From Vombatus ursinus (taxonomy: Eukaryota; Chordata; Mammalia; Diprotodontia; Vombatidae): a stretch of DNA of 64,000 bases. The stretch covers positions 16,044,868 through 16,108,867 of the forward strand of contig NW_020954608.1 in the NCBI RefSeq assembly GCF_900497805.2, read 5' to 3'. The notes beneath the pieces were generated by a model. The model was not told the origin of the DNA. It was given only the letters and a program-made list of their open reading frames with translations, and searched no databases. Position numbers and translations under genes: made by a program. Below, in pieces: positions 55,995-64,000 of the stretch. Numbering within the stretch: the stretch's first letter is position 1; the number at the start of each line of letters is the position of its first letter.

Positions 55995-56130
55995 ATTCAA
56001 TAAATATATATGTGTGTATATGTGTGCATAAGTATCTATATATACATAAACATGCATGTATACACATATCTGTATATATACATATGTACACATATGCATA
56101 TAAATGCATATATATGTGAATATGTACATA
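55995..56130 (+). repeat. (ATATGT)n-like microsatellite
   Basis: Imperfect TATATATGTGTG, ATACATAAACATG and ATATGTACAC units over about 135 bases. Confidence 0.9.
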
Positions 56131-56186
56131 TCTATTCATCCATCCATTCATCCATCATATATTTAGTTACTTCTATTGCTTATTAT

Positions 56187-56446
56187 GGGCAGTTAGGTGG
56201 CACAATGGATAGTGTGTTGGGCCTGGAGTCAAGAAGACACATATTTTTGAGTTTTAGGTCTGATCTCAGACACTTACTACTTGTATGAACCTAAGCAAGT
56301 CACTTAACCTTGTTTGCCTCAGTTTCCTCATCTGTAAATTGAGCTTGAGAAGGAAATGGCAAACCACTTCAGTATCTTTGCCAAGAAAACCTGAAATGGG
56401 TCACAAAGAGTTGGACATGACTGAAAAATGACTGAACAACAACATA
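56187..56446 (+). repeat. MAR1-type CORE-SINE, full length
   Basis: 'GGGCAGTTAGGTGGCACAAT' with GGATAG, 'CAAGTCACTTAACCTTGTTT', 'GGAAATGGCAAACCACTTCA' and 'AGTTGGACATGACTGAAAAA', ending TGACTGAACAACAACAT. Confidence 0.93.
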
Positions 56447-56814
56447 AAATTACTTATTATTTGTGTTTCCACTTATTATAGCTTTCCACCAAGCTACTTG
56501 TCTGGTGTTACAATGAACCCAAGTAGGTAATGATAATCCAATCTGAGGCAAGAATTAGTTAACCTTAAAAGATCTGGCTCTTGTCACAGGTGAATGTTTT
56601 TAAGTAAACCATAATTTCACATCCTCAAACATTATTTGGAATACAATGGCAATTATTATGGACTAAGGAAACAAGATTCTGAGTAATTATATCTGCAAAT
56701 ATGAAATGGACATTTAAAGCTAGTGAAAAGAATATTATTTTTCTCTTGCAAAAGTATCTTGATGCACAAATAACAAATAACAATGACAAATATCAATTAA
56801 AGCCCAGGTTCAAA

Positions 56815-56995
56815 AGGCAACTAAAATTGCAGGTCCTTGATTTGGGGCAAGGATACTTTTGTTTGAAACTTGACTTTATTACTTAATGTCTATGTCATGC
56901 TGGTAAATTCATTTAAATTCTCTAGACCCCAATTTCTATATAAAATGAGAGAGTTAGATTAAATGAACTCTGAGATTTCACATAGCCTTCTTACC
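56815..56995 (+). repeat. MIR/THER1 SINE (partly within the local duplication)
   Basis: 'TTGATTTGGGGCAAGGATAC', 'TAAATTCATTTAAATTCTCT', 'AGACCCCAATTTCTATATAA' and 'AATGAGAGAGTTAGATTAAA' follow MIR order. Its first bases lie outside the duplicated block and the rest lie inside it. Confidence 0.6.
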
Positions 56996-57098
56996 TCCTA
57001 TCTCTTCCTTCTCTCTTGAAGCAGTCAACCAACTCTACAAAAGCTCCATTTTCTTGACCTCTCAATTTTTTTCACAAAGGATTTGAACTATGCAGTAC
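56849..57098 (+). repeat. Local direct duplication, copy 1 (250 bp)
   Basis: Identical to 59824-60073 except for A at 56962 against G at 59937, with no indels (constant offset 2975). It covers most of a MIR plus about 100 bases of unrelated 3' flank, so it is not a plain SINE copy. The flanks differ immediately on both sides. Confidence 0.95.
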
Positions 57099-58192
57099 CT
57101 AAAGTACCTTTGAATTAAGATTCATGATTTTCTTAGCCCCCTCATCAAAATCCAGTTATCTTTGATTTCCTGCCTAGTATAAACTACATGATATTTTGCT
57201 TTAACCCAGTCCTAACAACTTTGGTTCCACCATTTCCTTAATTGTCTATTGTGCTAATCACAAACTCTTGTCCAAGGCTCTAGGCATACTGAACCCTAAA
57301 TCCAACAGCATTCTCCCCATTTCAAAACAATACCCTCTCTCAATACATAAACATTGTTGTGTATTGAATCATGACTTTTTTATTTACCAACCAGATTTTT
57401 GTCTTGTCTTGTCATTTATTTTTTCACATCTTTATGTATTGTCTCCTCTAAGAAGCCAGAAACTCTTTGAAAATTACTCTAAAATAGCTGGTAGCAGCAA
57501 AAGGAAATATTTCTTAGGAAGCCTCAAGGAACTTAAAATGGTGACTAGCTTGTTTTTGGAAGGTGTTAATTTGTCTTGGAGATGGCTGAAATCTGTCACT
57601 CTGTGTATATGTTTCTACATGTTATGTGAAAGAACATAATTATAGCGATTCCTAGATGGCCTATTCATTTACAATGCTATTTTGGAAACAGTAAGTTTTT
57701 TAATTGGTTTCCAGTGTTTTTGGAGGGAAGTTCTACAGTATTGGAAGACTGAGCTTTGCACCCTATGGATTTTCTCCACTGAAATTCAATAAAGTTTAAT
57801 TGAATTACAATGGGTGAATCCACAAGGTGCCAATTGCTGGCCTCATAGTGTGGAACTCCCCTATCACAGCACTGGATGTATGTCTGAGTCAAACATACCT
57901 CTCATTACAGTGTTTTATTCTCTCCCGTTTCTAGAGAGCAACCCTGTACCAAGGGGGCACCTGTGCTCATTACTAAACAGCAGAGTAATTACTCCAGTGG
58001 AATCACATACAATTTAAGTAACCAGGGGAAAAAATAGATACTTCCATATTCCCCTATTCTAGTGCAGAGAACATAGGCTACTTCTAAAAAAAAGGCCAGT
58101 AGAGATGTTAATACTTTCCTTAAAGTGAGTATAGCAACACCAATATCCATCTCCACTAACCTACTGTATCATATCACTTTTCTTTAAAGTAG

Positions 58193-58196
<4 letters not shown>
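57099..58196. other. Mostly unique sequence
   Basis: A 123-codon plus frame (57268-57639) has no recognised family. There are possible L2-like phrases around 57130-57450, but too weak to call. Confidence 0.35.
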
Positions 58197-58241
<45 letters not shown>

Positions 58242-58251
58242 NNNNNNNNNN

Positions 58252-58298
<47 letters not shown>
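58197..58298 (+). repeat. (CA)n microsatellite containing a 10-N assembly gap
   Basis: About 45 bases of CA on each side of N at 58242-58251. The true length is unknown. Confidence 0.98.
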
Positions 58299-58300
<2 letters not shown>

Positions 58301-58314
58301 TTGGCAGGGGTAGT

Positions 58315-58556
58315 TAGAAAGCTCAATGGACAAAGGCTGGATACTGGGTCAGGAAGATTCCAGAGTTCAAATCTGGTCTCAGACACTTACTAATTGTGTA
58401 ACCCTGGACAAGTCACTTATCCTCTCTCTGTTTCAGTTTCTTCATTTATAAAATGGGGATAATAATAGTATCTACCTCCCAGGGTTGTTAGGAGAACCAA
58501 ATGAGATAATATTTGTAAAATGCTTTGCAAACCTTGGAGCATTAAGGTAGTTACAA
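58315..58556 (+). repeat. MIR SINE
   Basis: 'AGAAAGCTCAATGGACAAAG', B box 'CAGAGTTCAAATCTGG', 'TAACCCTGGACAAGTCACTT', 'TAAAATGGGGATAATAATAG' and the tail 'TGTAAAATGCTTTGCAAACC'. Confidence 0.88.
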
Positions 58557-59343
58557 AGGGCCATGTTTTGTGAATCATGGGAGAATAAAAAAGTGTAATG
58601 CTTTTAATATGCATCATTCTACATTCTTTCTCATTCAAAAGATTCAAAAACACTAAATAACTGTTCATAAATTATGCTACTAGGCTTTAGCCATTTATGT
58701 TTGGAGAGTTAAGATAAACAAGAATTCACTCTATGGAGTTAAACACAATTTTTTAAAAGTTGAGAAGTCCATCTACACATACATAAAACAACCAAAACCA
58801 GGCCACCATAAAAATAATGTAAATAAAACTATTAATCCACACTAGGGCTTTTTAGCATAATTTTCTAGGATACTATTTATTTAATTTTCTTAAATCATGA
58901 CAAAATAATATTAAGTAAAATACCCTGAAAGGAGGAAAACATCTATCTAAATTGAATGCTTTAATTTTGTTCGGTTTCAGGGTGGCTTGTTTAAAAATGA
59001 ATTCATTTTGGGGATGCTAAATTTTCCACCACAAATGGAAATTGAATAATTTTATTTTTGAAATAATTTTTCTAGGTTGTTACTGGGAGACAGTATAAAA
59101 CTGCTAGTACATGACTTTAATTGCTAACAAACTTTGGGGAAAGGTTTGTTATAGAGTGATATGGAAGGGAAAAGAATAGAATGATATCACTTCTTTTAAT
59201 TGGAAACACTTAATCACATCAACCCTATATTTTCTACAGCAAATAATATATTAAACTGCCAGTCCCCAAAGATGCTGTCTTCGTGTCAACCATTCATTGT
59301 TCATTAGCCCTCATATTACCTACTATTCACTACCACTACCAGG
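58557..59343. other. Unique AT-rich sequence
   Basis: Nothing recognised. Confidence 0.35.
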
Positions 59344-59398
59344 AAAGAAGAAAGGAAGGAAGGAAGGAAGGAAGGAGCGAAGGAAGGAAGGAAGGAAA
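59344..59398 (+). repeat. (GGAA)n microsatellite
   Basis: About 12 GGAA units with one GGAGCGAA interruption. Confidence 0.95.
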
Positions 59399-59625
59399 CA
59401 TTTGTTAAGTACTACTATATATCAGACACTGTGCTACGCACTATATAAATATCTCTTTTGATTATCACAATAACCTTGTGGGGTTAGTGTTATTATTATC
59501 CTCATTTTATAATAAAAGAAATGGAGGCACACAGAAGTTAAGTGGGTCTGAGGCCACATTTGAACCAAGGTTTTGTAGACTTCTACACAGTGCTCTATCT
59601 GATTCACCATTTAACTGCCTCTGAC
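59399..59625 (-). repeat. MIR-type SINE, minus strand
   Basis: 'GACACTGTGCTACGCACTAT', 'TATTATTATCCTCATTTTAT', 'TTTGAACCAAGGTTTTGTAG' and 'CAGTGCTCTATCTGATTCAC'. Confidence 0.75.
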
Positions 59626-59823
59626 TTGTACACCAGCATAAGGAGGTAAGGCTTGTACACAAATGATCATTATACAAAAATGACCACAATAAGTGCATCA
59701 AAAAAGAATAAAGTGTTACAGAAGTTAGTAGTAAGAGATTTGACTCCTGATTTATCATCTATTATGCTATGTTGTTTCCAAATGAACATGGCCAGCCTCC
59801 CTAATAATATTTACAACAAAGAG

Positions 59824-60073
59824 AAGGATACTTTTGTTTGAAACTTGACTTTATTACTTAATGTCTATGTCATGCTGGTAAATTCATTTAAATTCTCTAG
59901 ACCCCAATTTCTATATAAAATGAGAGAGTTAGATTAGATGAACTCTGAGATTTCACATAGCCTTCTTACCTCCTATCTCTTCCTTCTCTCTTGAAGCAGT
60001 CAACCAACTCTACAAAAGCTCCATTTTCTTGACCTCTCAATTTTTTTCACAAAGGATTTGAACTATGCAGTAC
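59824..60073 (+). repeat. Local direct duplication, copy 2 (250 bp)
   Basis: Matches 56849-57098 at 249 of 250 positions. This copy has the MIR core and flank but lacks the MIR head seen before copy 1, which suggests copy 1 is the source. No poly-A or obvious target duplication accompanies it. Confidence 0.95.
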
Positions 60074-60290
60074 AACCATGCAACTTGTCTAATCATAGAC
60101 ATAGGTATACTGAATTGATCATATTACAAAGAATATAATATGGAATCACGTTCTTCATGAACATGTATGTATATTGTTGGATACAGAGGGTGCCAAAGAT
60201 TAGAAGTAGAAAAAGAGCTTAGTGAGTACAAGGCAGATATTGGCCTGTAATCATATAGGGGATACATATCACATGTATCATGGGAAAAAT

Positions 60291-60473
60291 AAATAGACTA
60301 GGGGCAGCCAGGTGGCACAGTGGATAGAATACTGCCTGGAGTCAGGAGGACCTGAGTTCAAATCTAGTCTCAGACACTTGACACTTACTAGCTGTGTGAC
60401 CCTGGGCAAGTCACTTGACCCCATTGCCTAGCCCCCCCCCCAAAAAAAAAGTTTGAAAAAAAAAGTAGACTAG
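60291..60473 (+). repeat. WSINE1-like tRNA SINE with near-perfect target duplication
   Basis: 'GGGGCAGCCAGGTGGCACAG', 'GACCTGAGTTCAAATCTAGT', 'GACCCTGGGCAAGTCACTTG', 'ACCCCATTGCCTAGCC', then C-run and A-run tails. It is flanked by AATAGACTAG (left) and AGTAGACTAG (right). Both pol III boxes are intact in appearance. Confidence 0.92.
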
Positions 60474-61920
60474 TTTTTTTCAAAGGGAACAAGAAATAAC
60501 AGAGGAATAGTCTAGTTGATACACTATCCAAAGAAGTGGAGAAAGGTTTCCAGAGCCAGGTGATACACACAACAAAAGGCACAGAAAAGTTGTGATCCTC
60601 ACTGAAGGAGTGCACACCAATGAAATCAGGAATCTACCAAAGTACTAAATAAAGAGATGATTAAAGAGGTTCCATAAACGGTTTAAAAATCTCTTTTGTG
60701 CTGTACATGAAGGAGGACTATTTTTTGTTTTATGCCAAGCATCTATTTTAGAGGTTATTGTTTGTGAATGTCACTGTATGGAAGGCTGCATGATGAGCTA
60801 TCCGTATTCCAATTAAAATGAATTATTCTCTCTACCATAATAATAATGATACCAGGACATGTCTCAAGTTCTCATCTCATTATTAACCCCTTGTAGGGAA
60901 TCTTTCTTAAAGCAAGTATCTGCTGATCTATCTATGGAGAATCAAGATTTTATACGTTCAAGTGAAGTTATTGCCGAAATTTTTAGGGTATGACTGACCA
61001 GCAAATTCTTCCTAGTGCCAGTTCAAACTAGGAAAGTCTGCTGCAAGGTGAGATTAAGATAGTTTGAAGGCTTTGTACAGTACATTACACTCCCCATTAG
61101 AAGAATCCATTTACAAATGAGGCTTGAGAAATCCTAACCCCAATTTATCAAAGGTAAAAATCTGAATCAAGGAGAAGCCAGAAGGCCTACAGACAATTGT
61201 CATATTGCTAAGCGATATCAATAATACTTTCAATGAAATTTTACTTTAAACATCTCTCTGTGATTAATTTTTTGTGGGCTAATTGAGTGCCATGCTTTAG
61301 TAACAGTCAATAAACTATACCAGACAAGGCCAGGTTCATTCTCTTATCAAAAGAACCAATTGAAAAGGAAGAGGAAAGTTAGCTTCAGGCTCCATCCCTA
61401 TGTGGGAAAAGACTATTACAGGGAGCTGTGATGTAAACTTTAATGTCTAGAATGATGCTTTAAGACAAGTGTTCTACTTGGGAGTTAATCCAATGGAGAG
61501 GTTTAGATTTTCATCTGAAGTTATCTTTTCAATTTTAAAATTTATTAAGAAAAATTTTCTTGCTTAAAAAAACTATGAAACATGATTTTAAATCAGGATA
61601 TCAAGGTGAAGCAAGGAAATGCAATAAAATAGGAAAACTATTATTTGATAAGGGAAAAACAGATTTCTTTACTTTTTAAAAGTGACAAATAAAAAAGACA
61701 TCAGCTCAATGAAGTTAGTTTCCCTATAGGTTTGTAGGAGTTAAAGGCAAAACAGTCTGAAAAAGAGTGTTAGAAATGGTGTGTTATTTATGCTCTGTTG
61801 CTGAGAAGGCACAGCATAGTTAGATTTTATACACTGAAACAGATTCTAAAAAGTACATATATATTTCTTGTGAAGCAACTGTATCACATAGGTGATTCTA
61901 AAAGGATATGTTTATTGTAA
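60474..61920. other. Unique sequence
   Basis: Nothing recognised over 1.4 kb. Confidence 0.35.
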
Positions 61921-61922
61921 GA

Positions 61923-62167
61923 TGTTGTTCAGTCATTGTTCAGTTGTGTCTGACTCGCCATGACCTCATTTAGGGTTTTCTTGGCAGTGGTTTGCCATTT
62001 CCTTCTCCAGCTCATTTTACAGATGAGGAACAGAGGCAAACAGGGTTAAGTGACTTGCCTAGGGTCAAATAGCTAGTAAATGAATGAAGCAGGATTTGAA
62101 CTCACTAAGATAAGTCTTCCTGTCTCCAGGCCCTGCCCTCTATCCATTGCCCCAACTAGCTGTCCCT
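61923..62167 (-). repeat. MAR1-type CORE-SINE, minus strand
   Basis: 'GTTGTTCAGTCATTGTTCAG', 'TTGTGTCTGACTCGCCATGA', 'TTTGCCATTTCCTTCTCCAG', 'GGTTAAGTGACTTGCCTAGG' and the head 'CTATCCATTGCCCCAACTAG'. The 'AAAGATACTGGAG' segment is missing, and an extra 'TCATTGT' lies near the tail end. Confidence 0.9.
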
Positions 62168-62309
62168 GTTGTAGGATTGAAGTTCTCAAAGGTGTTTATG
62201 CTCTGATATGCCCTTGGAGTGACTAGAGTCAGCAACGGAATAGCAATAATTGTTTCAAAACACATGTCTATTTGGTACAAAATAAGGGACCAAGTGCTAA
62301 GAGCAATGA

Positions 62310-62600
62310 AAATGATGATGATGATGATAACAATTCATTTCTGTAGTGCTTTAGCAATAGAGATAGAGATTAGACCAGTGATTTCATTGGCAGGGGGAAA
62401 TTCTGAGACAGGAAACTCCCTCTACTGTAATGTAGGTTGACACATGTTCTCCAGCTTACAGTCTCAGTGAGGAGCCTAGAGCCTTAAGAAGTTGTGAATT
62501 GCCTAGTGTCACACAAACAGTATGTGTTAGAGGCAGTATTTAAGCCTAGGTCTTCCTGGCCTATATGTCTATCCAAAATGCGACACTGCTTCTCATCATA
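62310..62600 (-). repeat. CORE-SINE variant with third tail, minus strand, beside (GAT)n
   Basis: 'ACCAGTGATTTCATTGGCAG', 'GGAAACTCCCTCTACTGTAA' and 'TCTCCAGCTTACAGTCTCAG', then the MIR-like core 'GTCACACAAACAGTATGTGT' and head 'CTATCCAAAATGCGACACTG'. It is the reverse of the 35238 and 45108 copies. Confidence 0.65.
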
Positions 62601-63450
62601 CTTTAAGGTTTGCAAAATGCCTTCCTCACAACAATCATGTTGTATAAATAATGATACCTGGGATGGTAGAAAGAAGAGGAAATTAAGGAAAGAAGGGAAA
62701 CAATAGCGTCAAAGGGAGACATCTAGCATGGAACCCCAGAGGATATCCCACAACTAGAATCATCATCTGAGGATAGTCCATTAGGATGTAAACACTTAAC
62801 TTCATTAAGTTCTCTCTACCTCTTGGATAGTTAATAATTTCAACAGTTACATTTTGCTGTTTATTCCTGAGAAATCATTTAGTCTCTAGAGCAAAAAAAA
62901 GAAAGAAATAACAAAAACCTCATGATGTAGAGCTGAGTCACTTTAACACTCAAATGTTATCATGGTCATACAACTAACTTCCTCCTATAGCTGTATTTCC
63001 CCTTCCTTTTCTCTTTTCCAAAATACATGTTTCTACCTGCCGAACAATAATTTTCCATCTTGTTATCCTCGTTTTCTGTCCCCTGACCTCCTTGCGGAAC
63101 TTCCCATGACATTTCCAACATGGTCTGAAGTTTGAGGACATGTCTAAAGAAAACGTTTAGTTACTCCCGTGGAACATCCTTTTACTTCTACCCACTGCCA
63201 AAAAAATGCTTAGTGGTGCTTCTTTTTAGAGTACTGCAGCATGAAAATTGATTTAGGAATGAATAGCTTTGGGCCAGGAAAACTATGAAACCCAGGGCTC
63301 TATCACTCCATTACTTCTCAGAGAGCTGTAGTTGTTATCTCAGATTGTTAGTTACTTTTGACTCACAAAGAATGAGAAAGGCACCAGAAGATTGGGAATA
63401 AACAGCTGGTTTCTTAGTTTTCCAAAGGTTGAAAAAGGCATATCATGGAA
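62601..63450. other. Unique sequence
   Basis: Nothing recognised. Confidence 0.35.
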
Positions 63451-63454
63451 ACAA

Positions 63455-63721
63455 CAACAACAACAGTAATAATAATAGCATTTATATAGCTCTTTGAAGA
63501 TTGCAAAGCACTTTGCAAACAATAGCTCATTTGATCCTCACAAAACCACGTAAAGCAGGTGCTGTTATTTTCATTGTTTTACAACCGAGGAAACTGAGGC
63601 AGATAGAGGTTAAATGAGTTGCCCTGGGTCACATAATTTTTAAGTGTCTAAGACCACATTTGAACCCAAGCCTTCCTGATTCCAAGTCTATCACTTTATC
63701 CACTGAGAGACCTACATGCCA
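63455..63721 (-). repeat. MIR-type SINE, minus strand
   Basis: 'AATAGCATTTATATAGCTCT', 'GATTGCAAAGCACTTTGCAA', 'CGAGGAAACTGAGGCAGATA', 'CACATTTGAACCCAAGCCTT' and 'TTATCCACTGAGAGACCTAC', with a leading (AAC)n/(AAT)n. Confidence 0.85.
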
Positions 63722-63934
63722 GTAAGATCACTGCTGATCCCCAAAGATGTCTAGTTGTGCTTATTAAGCAGAGAGTAATAATTTTGAAACTTTATATTAA
63801 AAAAATCACAAAAAAAATTGAAAAAGGCATGCCATCTGAAATAAGGATCAAATTGATATTTCATTTTCAGTTGGCTTATGGAAAATGCAAAGATTTTACT
63901 TTCCAAAAGGGATTCATTCAGTAAGTACTTGGCC

Positions 63935-64000
63935 TAGTAGGATATAAGCTCCCTGTGGGCAAACACTCTCTCATTTTTGCATTTATACGTCCAGTGCTAG
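63935..64000 (+). repeat. L2 LINE 3' end, cut by the window edge
   Basis: 'GGATATAAGCTCCCTGTGGG' and 'TTGCATTTATACGTCCAGTG' match the L2 3' UTR (GTAAGCTCCTTGAGGGCAGG ... CCCCAGTGCCTAG). Confidence 0.7.

Noticed and set aside
57268-57639. 123-codon plus-strand open frame
   Set aside because: No family resemblance, and it shows no splice-site pairing or conservation that I can see.
1-64000. CRISPR arrays, operons, insertion sequences or phage elements
   Set aside because: The repeat content and base composition are clearly those of a mammalian (marsupial) nuclear genome, and no such features are present.

Overview
This window is a 64 kb stretch of AT-rich mammalian, almost certainly marsupial, intergenic or intronic DNA. 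No bacterial-style genes, RNA genes, CRISPR arrays or complete protein-coding genes are visible. The longest open frame is about 140 codons, has no recognisable family, and is what chance gives at this base composition. The marsupial call rests on the repeats. There are many MAR1-type CORE-SINEs (tRNA-like head with 'GTGGATAG' and 'GAGTTCAAATC' boxes, tail ending in 'GACTGAACAACAACA'), short WSINE1-like tRNA SINEs, and marsupial-type L1/HAL1 3' ends ('TACATGTAATTGGGGAAAAA'). RTE/BovB-like pieces and the old therian layer (MIR/THER1, L2, L3/CR1, hAT and mariner MITEs) are also present. All family names are from memory of consensus sequences, not from a database search.

Layout. At 0-11 kb there are scattered SINEs, two L1-family 3' tails, a mariner-type MITE, a 32-bp near-perfect palindrome and the main element of the window. 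That element is a complete minus-strand L1-related insertion (6071-8791) with 5' UTR, decayed ORF1 and 3' UTR but no ORF2 (HAL1-like). At 11-26 kb the DNA is mostly unique and AT-rich, with an L2 (17.5-18.1 kb), MAR1 copies and one SINE nested in another. At 26-36 kb repeats are dense: MIR/THER1, MAR1, a hAT-like MITE inside a MIR, an L1 split by a MIR, an RTE-like element and L2.

At 36.6-40.9 kb lies the largest repeat-poor and relatively GC-richer island. It contains the only plausible host-gene signal: a possible minus-strand first exon (Kozak ATG, 19 codons, splice donor) at 39466 and upward. At 41-51 kb there are nested L2/L1 and many SINEs, including a young WSINE1-like copy with a perfect 14-bp target duplication. 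At 51-56 kb there are L3/CR1, L2 and L1 fossils. At 56-64 kb there is a 250-bp segment present twice (56849-57098 and 59824-60073) at 249/250 identity, flanking a (CA)n tract with a 10-N assembly gap, followed by further SINEs.

Nothing here works together as a pathway. The region reads as a chronicle of retrotransposition. Four items deserve most attention: the near-identical local duplication, the ORF2-less L1 relative with tandem promoter-like units, the repeat-poor island with a candidate first exon, and the palindrome cluster near 4.25 kb.
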